Positions 1 through 4,647 of a stretch of DNA of 6,864 nt are shown one piece after another. Every line of letters begins with the position of its first letter. Position 1 is the stretch's first letter. The DNA comes from CAZOEL01 sp964578835. GTDB lineage: Bacteria; Desulfobacterota; Syntrophobacteria; Syntrophobacterales; Syntrophobacteraceae. Both the position numbers and the translations under genes were made by a program. The notes beneath the pieces were generated by a model. That model searched no databases and was not told where the DNA came from. It was given only the letters and a program-made list of their open reading frames with translations. The stretch covers positions 1-6,864 of the forward strand of contig CAZOEL010000153.1 of the NCBI GenBank assembly GCA_964578835.1, given 5' to 3'.

Positions 1-2
1 AG

Positions 3-119
3 ACCAACAAAGTCACTCTGGAGTCTATTCTCCTCTCGCTCCACGTCGAAAAGGGGTATTTTGCAAAGGCGGACTGCGAGTACTTACGATTCACCGAAAA
101 CGTAATCCAATCGTCGTGA
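3..119 (+). CDS. Possible 3' end of an unidentified gene (partial)
   Basis: An open frame runs from the window edge to a TGA at 117-119, giving 38 residues that end in ...RFTENVIQSS. The composition (LESILLSLHVEKGYFAKADCEYL) looks more protein-like than the two other plus frames, which are Arg/Ser/Thr-rich. I do not recognise a family. About 260 bp separate its stop from the sulfur-carrier gene, so it is probably not part of that operon. The stretch is short enough to be open by chance, so this is a tentative call. Confidence 0.3.
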   Translation, partial: TNKVTLESILLSLHVEKGYFAKADCEYLRFTENVIQSS

Positions 120-378
120 TTTCAATGTGCATTTTCTAGCCTGCGGATTTGGCGCATATGCTTGGGCCGATCATTCTAGAGCCGGTCGCAAATTCTAGCC
201 ACTTTGCGGAGGTGGTTGATTGTATCTGAAACAGAAGGCCACCCCTTGGGAGAATTATTTTCGTTTGGCGTCAAAAATTGTATGGAACGATCAAAATCGG
301 TGATTTCTCAATGGGATTGCATTACCATGGGCTTTGCTTTCGGGCAGATCATCAACTTGGGCTAAGGAAGAAATCGTC
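120..378 (+). promoter_or_regulatory. Leader region of the sulfur-carrier operon with three TTCTAG motifs
   Basis: This stretch is gene-free. It carries TTCTAGCC at 134-141, TTCTAGAGCC at 174-183 and TTCTAGCC at 193-200. CTAG is usually rare in bacterial DNA, so three copies in about 65 bp stand out. The third copy lies in the loop of a small hairpin (CGCAAA at 187-192, TTTGCG at 203-208). I could not find a convincing -35/-10 pair. A TTGGCG...TTGT string at 265-281 resembles a sigma54 site, but the spacing is one base too long and the GC is not conserved. The role as an operator or leader is inference. Confidence 0.3.
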
Positions 379-663
379 ATGAAGATCACGATCAAGGTTG
401 CCTCTGCTTTTGCCGCGGCGGCGGGAAACCAGAAAAGGTTTGAGATGGATTGTGACGGCGAGATGCTCCTTGGATCGCTCCTCGGACGTTTGGCCGAAAA
501 ATATCCCGATTTGAAGCGAGCCTCAGGGATAGGCCGGGATGCAATACCGGATCATGTCAATGTTTATCATAACGGGGATAATGTAAGATATCTCGAGGGC
601 CTGAATACTCTGCTGAACAATGGGGACATCGTTCAGATCATTCCGGCTGAGGCCGCAGGATGA
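379..663 (+). CDS. MoaD/ThiS-family ubiquitin-like sulfur carrier protein
   Basis: This 94-residue protein has the beta-grasp sulfur-carrier pattern: an N-terminal strand (MKITIKVAS), a helix with LLGSLLGRLAEKYPDL, then VNVYHNGDNVRYLEGLNTLLNNGDIVQIIPAEAAG. The block 'LNNGDIVQIIP' is typical of MoaD and related carriers that receive sulfur as a C-terminal thiocarboxylate after adenylation by a MoeB/ThiF-type enzyme. I chose the ATG at 379 because an AAGGAAG ribosome-binding site lies 8 bases upstream; an upstream start at 334 lacks one and would add 15 non-homologous residues. The length fits the family (about 80-95). The C-terminus is odd: it ends Ala-Gly (gca gga tga) rather than the usual Gly-Gly. 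It is first in an operon with an unknown gene and the E1-like partner, so a role in metal-pterin or other sulfur transfer is inferred. Which product receives the sulfur cannot be read from this window. Confidence 0.85.
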   Translation: MKITIKVASAFAAAAGNQKRFEMDCDGEMLLGSLLGRLAEKYPDLKRASGIGRDAIPDHVNVYHNGDNVRYLEGLNTLLNNGDIVQIIPAEAAG

Positions 664-682
664 ACATAAGCAGGAGGGGAGT

Positions 683-1207
683 ATGATAATCGACAGGCAT
701 GGTTCTCACTTCATTTTCGTCTTGCCCCGCAGCAATTACTATGGGGACTACAACTACATCAATTATCAGGGTAAAGAGCTCACCAACAAGGAGTATCTCG
801 ATTGCTGGGGCAAGTGGATCATCATCGACAACCAGAAGGAATTGGCCGAGCTTGCAAAGAAGATCGATCCATATGTGGAGAAAAAGGAAATCCCCGCAGC
901 CAAGTATGACAGGAAAAAGATCGAGGAATTCGAGTTGGGCGAATGCGTGATGTGCGTATATTGTGATATGAGACAGAGGGATGAGGTGTGGGATATCCTC
1001 TCCTCTTTCGGCGTTGAAGACAAAATGTGGGTCTTTGAGAGGGAGACCGTCGAACGATGGATGCCCGGAGGCCGTTTGCTGGAGAGGTGGATCAGCGGCA
1101 AGGGCTTGAGTCCCGAGCAAGCGGACCGTGTCAGACAAGAAGCAAAGGAAAGATTCAGAAAGATGTTTGAAGACCCTGATGCTGTTTTTAGAGGGGTCGA
1201 TCAGTAG
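683..1207 (+). CDS. Uncharacterised protein with CxxCxxC motif, in sulfur-carrier operon
   Basis: This 174-residue soluble protein has no signal peptide or membrane segment. I cannot assign a named family. The ATG at 683 is preceded by a strong AGGAGG at 672-677; a longer frame from 620 would overlap the carrier gene and is unlikely. Visible traits are an aromatic N-terminal part (NYYGDYNYINYQG), a segment KWIIIDNQKELAELAKKIDPYV at about residues 44-65, a C88-x2-C91-x2-C94 cluster (CVMCVYCDM), then WVFERETVERWMPGG and a charged helical C-terminus (SPEQADRVRQEAKERFRKMF). The Cys triplet could bind zinc or an Fe-S cluster, or take part in sulfur relay; that is inference. It sits 19 bp after the carrier and 2 bp before the E1-like gene, so it is almost surely co-translated with them and likely serves the same pathway. 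Confidence 0.8.
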   Translation: MIIDRHGSHFIFVLPRSNYYGDYNYINYQGKELTNKEYLDCWGKWIIIDNQKELAELAKKIDPYVEKKEIPAAKYDRKKIEEFELGECVMCVYCDMRQRDEVWDILSSFGVEDKMWVFERETVERWMPGGRLLERWISGKGLSPEQADRVRQEAKERFRKMFEDPDAVFRGVDQ

Positions 1208-1209
1208 CC

Positions 1210-1968
1210 ATGCCGCCCGAGTCGGATAACATGGCAAGATATGCTAGACAGATCGCGTTGCCCGAAGTCGGACCGGACGGACAGGAAAAACTCCGCGAGG
1301 CGAAAATTTTCATGGTCGGAGCGGGCGGGCTGGCTTCGACCGCAATGTTTTATCTGGCTGCGGCGGGAATAGGAGCTATTCACATTGCAGATGACGACCA
1401 TATTGAAATTTCCAACCTGAATCGTCAAATTTTGCATGACCCGGGGCGCACGGGAATGCGGAAAGCGTTTTCCGCCCGGAAGACGATTGTCGCCTTCAGC
1501 CCCGAGACGACGGTTGTGGCGAGCCCCATGCGCATAACCTCAGCATCGGATATGGCTCAAGCTATAAAAGAATTCGATGCGGTCGTTGATTGCACGGACA
1601 ATTTCGAAGCGCGGGCGCTCATAAACGAAGCCTGCATTTTAGCCCGGAAGCCTTGGGTTTATGGCGCCGTCTCAGGTTTTGAGGGCCAGATCATGACCAT
1701 CGTTCCCGGTCATGGTCCCTGCTATCGTTGTCTCTACCCCGGTCTACCTGCGAATGCCGATGATGCGCCGAAGACCGGCGTCATCGGAGTGTCTCCGGGA
1801 ATCATTGGAATCCTTCAGGCTGCAGAAATAATAAAATACATTCTGGGAAAAGGACGCTTGCTCCTCGGAAGGATGTTCTATGTAGACCTGCTGGAGATGG
1901 ATTTTTCCGAGCTTCGCATCCCAAGAAATCCTTCCTGTCCGCATTGCGGCGCATGTGAGCCAAAATAG
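1210..1968 (+). CDS. HesA/MoeB/ThiF-family E1-like adenylyltransferase
   Basis: This 252-residue protein is close to the usual MoeB/ThiF length. In order it shows the N-terminal RYARQIALPEVGPDGQEKL (about 10-28), the nucleotide-binding GAGGLAS (37-43), D61-D63 followed by NLNRQ (69-73), the VDCTDNFEAR block with D130 (127-134), a zinc site from C171/C174 (CYRC) and C243/C246 (CPHC), and GVIGVSPGIIGILQAAEIIKY (190-210). These enzymes use ATP to adenylate the C-terminus of a MoaD/ThiS-type carrier in the cytoplasm before sulfur loading. The partner carrier is encoded two genes upstream. In E. coli MoeB and ThiF a cysteine precedes the AGV motif (TCVEAGV); here the aligned residue is A186 (DAPKTGV), so an acyl-disulfide mechanism as in ThiF is not expected. 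The start at 1210 lies 2 bp after the previous stop, with GAGGGG at 1191-1196 as a rather distant ribosome-binding site. A second ATG at 1231 would also keep the whole domain. Confidence 0.9.
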   Translation: MPPESDNMARYARQIALPEVGPDGQEKLREAKIFMVGAGGLASTAMFYLAAAGIGAIHIADDDHIEISNLNRQILHDPGRTGMRKAFSARKTIVAFSPETTVVASPMRITSASDMAQAIKEFDAVVDCTDNFEARALINEACILARKPWVYGAVSGFEGQIMTIVPGHGPCYRCLYPGLPANADDAPKTGVIGVSPGIIGILQAAEIIKYILGKGRLLLGRMFYVDLLEMDFSELRIPRNPSCPHCGACEPK

Positions 1969-2190
1969 TGCGACCTCTTTGTTGAGAGCCATAGAAGCGA
2001 TCTTTTTCATTCCCATTCATTCTCTCTCTGCTAAATCGGTTCAATTCTCAAAACAAAATGACGCACAACAAACGACAAACCTCCAGATCAACGCTTCCCG
2101 CGCCCATGACAGATCTCTTCCAAGAAATCTCGTAGACCGGTTCATGTCCCATTCCCTTTTGTGAGCTTTTATTTGAGTGATCATCATGGC
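1969..2190. other. Intergenic spacer, no gene seen
   Basis: About 220 bp between the E1-like gene and the promoter of the exonuclease gene. Only short, poorly composed frames occur. I see no clear hairpin-plus-T-run terminator for the upstream operon. Confidence 0.5.
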
Positions 2191-2219
2191 TTGAATTCGA
2201 CTGGATCATAAAGCATAAT
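2191..2219 (+). promoter_or_regulatory. Candidate sigma70 promoter for the exonuclease gene
   Basis: TTGAAT at 2191-2196 (4 of 6 to TTGACA) and CATAAT at 2214-2219 (5 of 6 to TATAAT) are separated by exactly 17 bp. Transcription would start near 2226, leaving a leader of about 67 nt before the ATG at 2293. It is the best-formed promoter I found in the window. Confidence 0.5.
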
Positions 2220-2292
2220 GGAGCGGGAATTGGGGAAGAGCTGAAAGTCAGGATTTTCTGAGCACCTATGGTAGAAAAGGAAAAGTCTGTCC

Positions 2293-2805
2293 ATGGCTAT
2301 TGATGATTTTTCGAACGGAGACTTTGTGGCCATCGATTTTGAAACCGCCGATCAGAGACGCGACAGCGCATGTGCTGTCGCCTTGGTTCGGGTGGAAAAG
2401 AATCGAATCGTGCAACGAGCCTACCATCTAATCAGACCACCCAGGACGACATTCGCTTTTTCATATCTTCACGGCATCACATGGAAAGATGTAGCCTCGA
2501 AACCAAGATTTGACGAGCTCTGGCCCGATCTATTGGGAATGATGGACAACGTGAGCTTCCTGGCGGCGCATAACGCTCCTTTCGATCGATCGGTTTTGCG
2601 GGCATGCTGCGCCACATCCGGACTGCAGTCGCTACAGCTCCCATTTCTATGCACAGTCGAGTTGGCCCGAAAGGTCTGGAACATCTACCCGACGAAGCTT
2701 CCGATGGTCTGTGAACGCCTTGGGATTTCGCTCAATCACCACAACGCTGCCTCAGACGCTGAAGCTTGTGCTCGAATTGTCCTGGCTGCTCGGAAAAGAG
2801 GATGA
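2293..2805 (+). CDS. DEDDh-family 3'-5' exonuclease (DnaQ/epsilon-like)
   Basis: This 170-residue protein is a single exonuclease domain. All acidic metal-binding residues of the DEDDh family are visible: motif I FVAIDFETA with D15 and E17, motif II AAHNAPFDRSVL with D98, and motif III HHNAASDAEACA with H150 and D155 (H-x4-D). Also present are the 'LHGITWKDV' segment at 59-67, like the HGI block of DnaQ relatives, and LPMVCERLGI at 136-145. It should remove nucleotides from 3' ends of DNA or RNA using two metal ions. There is no polymerase or helicase domain, so it is a stand-alone nuclease and not a replicative subunit. An AAAAGG-type ribosome-binding site lies about 12 bases before the ATG. 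It is followed 39 bp later by a small gene that is likely co-transcribed. The family is clear; the physiological substrate is not. Confidence 0.9.
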   Translation: MAIDDFSNGDFVAIDFETADQRRDSACAVALVRVEKNRIVQRAYHLIRPPRTTFAFSYLHGITWKDVASKPRFDELWPDLLGMMDNVSFLAAHNAPFDRSVLRACCATSGLQSLQLPFLCTVELARKVWNIYPTKLPMVCERLGISLNHHNAASDAEACARIVLAARKRG

Positions 2806-2844
2806 ACCAAAGTCTGTAACAGAATACGAGAAAGGACAGCATTC

Positions 2845-3027
2845 ATGGCAATGAAAGTCGAAATAAAAGATAACAAGCTCTGTATCGAGATCGATCTTGA
2901 AGAACCGAAACCGTCGTCATCGGGGAAAACACTCGTTGTTGCCAGTACGAGGGGAAATGTCGTCACCGACGCGCAGGTGGATGGCAAACCGGTTACGATC
3001 GGGCTCAACGCTTACATCAAGCCTTGA
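2845..3027 (+). CDS. Small conserved-looking hypothetical protein (60 aa)
   Basis: A 60-residue protein with a good AAAGGA ribosome-binding site 8 bases before the ATG. It has an alternating strand pattern (KVEIKDNKLCIEIDLEE), a short Pro/Ser linker (PKPSSSG), then KTLVVASTRGNVVTDAQVDGKPV and a C-terminal IGLNAYIKP. The block 'GKTLVVAST.GN....A.VDGKP...GLNAYI' matches my memory of a widespread small bacterial hypothetical protein, often met in accessory regions; no function is known to me. The predicted all-beta content suggests a small globular domain. It probably shares a transcript with the exonuclease. The palindromic repeat region begins directly after its stop codon. Confidence 0.75.
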   Translation: MAMKVEIKDNKLCIEIDLEEPKPSSSGKTLVVASTRGNVVTDAQVDGKPVTIGLNAYIKP

Positions 3028-3054
3028 GCATTTAAGTTCCCGAACACATTTTTT

Positions 3055-3178
3055 GTTGGCGCGCATAAGGGTCGGGGCATCCCGTTCGCCCTTCGATACC
3101 TCAGGGCGAACATCCCCGATCATGCTTCGATACCTCAGCACGATCGGGTGGCGTATCCCAACCCTTATGCGCGCCAAC
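3055..3178. repeat. Perfect 18-bp inverted repeat enclosing two hairpins
   Basis: GTTGGCGCGCATAAGGGT at 3055-3072 is matched exactly by its reverse complement at 3161-3178. Partial pairing continues inward (CGGGGCATCCCG against TGGGATACGCCACCCG). The 88-bp interior holds two stem-loops with the same 12-nt loop. The whole could extrude as a cruciform or fold into a cloverleaf-like RNA. It may also end transcription from the 60-residue gene. Confidence 0.8.
3084..3147. repeat. Two adjacent hairpins sharing the loop TTCGATACCTCA
   Basis: Hairpin 1: GTTCGCCC (3084-3091) and GGGCGAAC (3104-3111), an 8-bp perfect stem. Hairpin 2: CCGATCATGC (3116-3125) and GCACGATCGG (3138-3147), a 10-bp stem with one mismatch. 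Both loops are the same 12 bases, at 3092-3103 and 3126-3137, while the stems differ. The loop-plus-stem pattern resembles CCCTTCGA...CTCAGGG palindromes that I recall as common intergenic repeats in many proteobacterial genomes. In hairpin 2 the mismatch would be a G-U pair in a minus-strand transcript. Confidence 0.75.
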
Positions 3179-3202
3179 CATATTTTCGGACACTCCTACG
3201 AC

Positions 3203-3273
3203 ATTCCGGCGGTCTTCAAGCCGGAATCCAGGCTTTGCGCTGGGCTGGATACCGGATAAAAACATGCCGGTAT
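3203..3273. repeat. ATTCCGGC-type palindromic repeat module (dRS3-like)
   Basis: Three nested pairings are seen: ATTCCGGC (3203-3210) with GCCGGAAT (3220-3227), TCCAG (3227-3231) with CTGGA (3245-3249), and ATACCGG (3249-3255) with CCGGTAT (3267-3273). The architecture ATTCC..GGAATCCAG...CTGGAT..CCGGTATGAC matches dispersed repeats of the ATTCCN-NGGAAT type, of which the Neisseria dRS3 repeat is a named example. It is non-coding. Similarity to dRS3 is in form only. Confidence 0.6.
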
Positions 3274-3320
3274 GACGCAAAGGACTGCGCTATCCAAAAT
3301 GTTCGAGAACTTATGCATGC

Positions 3321-3572
3321 GTGCTTAGCTATGTCGTGCGACAGGGACAGACCGGCCGGCTTGAAACCAAAGATAATTGAGAGGGCGCAAACTGGATGGA
3401 AGGAAAGAAGGTCCCAAGAGAAGCAAGGTCATTGCATGCCTTGGACTACCTTTCTACCTATCTTTACCCCGGAGAAGAAGAATCCCATGTCTTCGATCAG
3501 GGCGCAATCGCAGCCTGTGGAGGGATGGGACAAAGGCAGGCAAAGATAGAGAGTCTCCATCCGATCGAGGCA
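3321..3572. other. Gene-free stretch between repeats and pseudogene remnants
   Basis: No convincing frame occurs on either strand. The minus-strand frame that follows the PAPS-reductase-like fragment stays open to about 3429 but shows no recognisable motif. A weak 8-bp inverted pair (CTATCTTT at 3458-3465, AAAGATAG at 3542-3549) is the only structure I noted. Confidence 0.4.
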
Positions 3573-3644
3573 TGAGCTCCGAAGGATAGGCCTAATCTGC
3601 GAGATGGTGTCTTTGCCGTATGAAGCGATGATGACGTGGTTCGT
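3573..3644 (-). pseudogene. Fragment resembling the N-terminus of a PAPS-reductase-like (IbrA-type) protein
   Basis: The minus strand reads TNHVIIASYGKDTISQIRPI. It resembles the start of atypical phosphoadenosine-phosphosulfate-reductase-family proteins, which begin with a strand and an ATP-pyrophosphatase P-loop (S-x-G-K/N-D-S/T). The expected start codon is ACG here, and after about 24 codons the similarity fades, so I read it as debris. It lies directly downstream of the ParB-like remnant on the same strand; ParB-like and PAPS-reductase-like proteins form a known accessory pair (IbrB/IbrA). The match is short and from memory, so it could be chance. Confidence 0.25.
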
Positions 3645-3879
3645 CTGGTTTTTGTCTGGTGCGGCCCTTATCTCCCCACGCTCCCAAAACCGCCATGGGG
3701 AAGTCCAAATCTGACCCGTTTACAGTATAGATTACGGGCATTTCGTTTTCGTCCATGCGGAAGAGAATCGGCTCGAGAACTCCGTGGCGGGCAATGGAGG
3801 CGGAAAGCTCCTGCAAGGCGGCGCTGCCGTTCGCCCGGAAGGATTCGGTGCGGGATGTGGGAGTTGGAGCGAGAGGCAT
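3592..3879 (-). pseudogene. Degraded ParB/Spo0J N-terminal-domain remnant
   Basis: The minus-strand frame of 95 codons contains SAALQELSASIARHGVLEPI followed by LFRMDENEMPVIYTV (about residues 19-53), a good match to the ParB N-terminal pattern 'L.ELA.SI..HGVL.PILVR....Y.I..G'. The preceding APTPTSRTESF sits where intact members have PNP.QPR. The similarity stops near residue 54, before the catalytic/CTP-binding GERR box, and the rest (DFPMAVLGAWGDKG...) is unlike ParB. There is no ribosome-binding site, and a TGA lies two codons before the ATG. Intact ParB proteins bind DNA and CTP in partition systems, while shorter ParB-domain proteins occur in phages and islands. I read this as a truncated, decayed gene, probably part of a lost accessory insertion. 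Confidence 0.45.
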
Positions 3880-4025
3880 GACATATCATGCGCGCTCACG
3901 CTGGTATGGATATAGATGGTTGATGAAGCAGGAGAGAAGTAATAGGTCTTCAGGCGGTGGGAAGTGGATTTTGTAGAATGGCGCTCATTGGAAGGGCCAT
4001 TGCGAATTCAAGATAGGAGCTGTGT
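3880..4025 (+). other. Leader of the thioesterase gene, no gene seen
   Basis: A short gene-free stretch. AGGAG at 4015-4019 is the ribosome-binding site that supports the TTG start at 4026. A small hairpin (AATGGC at 3977-3982, GCCATT at 3996-4001) is present. A TTGATG...TAGGTC pair near 3919 is too weak to call as a promoter. Confidence 0.4.
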
Positions 4026-4457
4026 TTGGAGAGATATCGGTTTGTATTGGACCTGGATGTGAGGGACTACGAGTGCGACCTGCAGGGTATTGTGAACAAT
4101 GCGGTCTATCAGAATTATCTGGAACATGCGCGGCATCGGTTTCTTAAGGATATCGGGATTGATTTCGCCTCCCTGACCGAACGGGGGATCAACCTTGTGG
4201 TCGTGCGCGCCGAGATTGATTACCTGCACCCTTTGCGCAGCGGCGACGCGTTTTGGGTTGGCCTCAATATGGGGAGGATTTCGAGGATTAGGTTTGGATT
4301 TCTTCAAGACGTCTACAGGCGTCCGGATGACAAACCGATCGTGAGAGCGAAGATCATCGGCACGGCGTTGAATGAAGGGGGACGACCCCGTTTGCCGAAG
4401 GAGATCGAGGATCTGCTGGTTGAGGGGACCGGGGTGAGTGATTTATCGGGGGAATAG
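4026..4457 (+). CDS. Hotdog-fold acyl-CoA thioesterase (4-hydroxybenzoyl-CoA thioesterase/YbgC type)
   Basis: This 143-residue protein is the normal size for single-domain 4HBT thioesterases. The family signature is at residues 14-36: DYECDLQGIVNNAVYQNYLE followed by HAR. D18 is at the position of the catalytic aspartate, with G21, N25 and Y28 also conserved. Then come the long-helix region, INLVVVRAEIDYLHPLRSGD (about 55-74) and the strand IRFGFLQDVYRR. Such enzymes hydrolyse acyl-CoA or aryl-CoA thioesters in the cytoplasm as homo-oligomers; the substrate cannot be read from sequence. The start is TTG at 4026, chosen because AGGAG lies 6 bases upstream and the signature begins soon after; no in-frame ATG is available before the motif. 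It stands alone between a pseudogene region and a convergent gene, so context does not suggest a pathway. Confidence 0.88.
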   Translation: MERYRFVLDLDVRDYECDLQGIVNNAVYQNYLEHARHRFLKDIGIDFASLTERGINLVVVRAEIDYLHPLRSGDAFWVGLNMGRISRIRFGFLQDVYRRPDDKPIVRAKIIGTALNEGGRPRLPKEIEDLLVEGTGVSDLSGE

Positions 4458-4515
4458 GAGCCTGTAAATTGCGGGGTGGTAGTGAGCGATGGAAAAACCG
4501 CTTTTTCATGGGGCT

Positions 4516-4614
4516 GGTAGCGCCGCCTCCCATGGCGGCGCAATAGGGTCAGAGGCAAGGATTCTGCCCGTCTGTGCGCCATCTCCCTGCGCCGCCATGG
4601 GAGGCGGCGCTACC
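4516..4614. repeat. Perfect 27-bp inverted repeat between convergent genes, possible bidirectional terminator
   Basis: The arm at 4516-4542 starts GGTAGCGCCGCC and is repeated exactly in inverse orientation at 4588-4614, with a 45-nt spacer. Each arm is itself a hairpin: GCGCCGCC, loop TCCCAT, GGCGGCGC. The region can therefore form either one long stem or two short ones. It lies between the ends of two converging genes (stops near 4457 and 4648), which suits transcription termination or a repeat insertion. There is no good T-run on either side, so a simple intrinsic terminator is not established. Confidence 0.75.
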
Positions 4615-4647
4615 GTCGATTGTTTCTTCGGGAGGGGCGCTGCTCAA

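Larger units (their letters stand above)
3029..3320. mobile_element. Composite palindromic element with imperfect terminal inverted repeats (MITE-like)
   Basis: The left end (3029-3054) and right end (3295-3320) are imperfect inverted copies. Both contain AAAATG, then TTCG(G/A)GAACTTA when read inward on the appropriate strands, with a 2-nt indel. Between them lie an 18-bp perfect inverted repeat holding two hairpins and a second four-arm palindromic module. No reading frame in the interval looks real. The size (about 290 bp), the nested symmetry and the absence of a transposase fit a miniature non-autonomous element or a stack of palindromic repeats. I did not find a clear target-site duplication. 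The mobile-element reading is inference; the symmetry is directly visible. Confidence 0.45.

Noticed and set aside
265..281. Possible sigma54 promoter before the sulfur-carrier gene
   Set aside because: The GG-to-GC spacing is one base too long and the -12 GC reads GT.
638..1237. A 199-codon minus-strand frame opposite the CxxCxxC gene
   Set aside because: It overlaps the whole plus-strand gene and two operon junctions, has no ribosome-binding site, and its composition is that of an antisense shadow.
3029..3320. CRISPR array
   Set aside because: The repeats are inverted and nested, not regularly spaced direct repeats, and there are no cas genes.
3148..3549. A 133-codon plus-strand frame across the repeat region
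   Set aside because: It runs through the inverted repeats, has no ribosome-binding site or recognisable motif, and its composition looks non-coding.
4492..4507. GAAAAA-CCGC-TTTTTC hairpin as a terminator for the thioesterase gene
   Set aside because: The stem is short and A/T-only and is not followed by a T-run.
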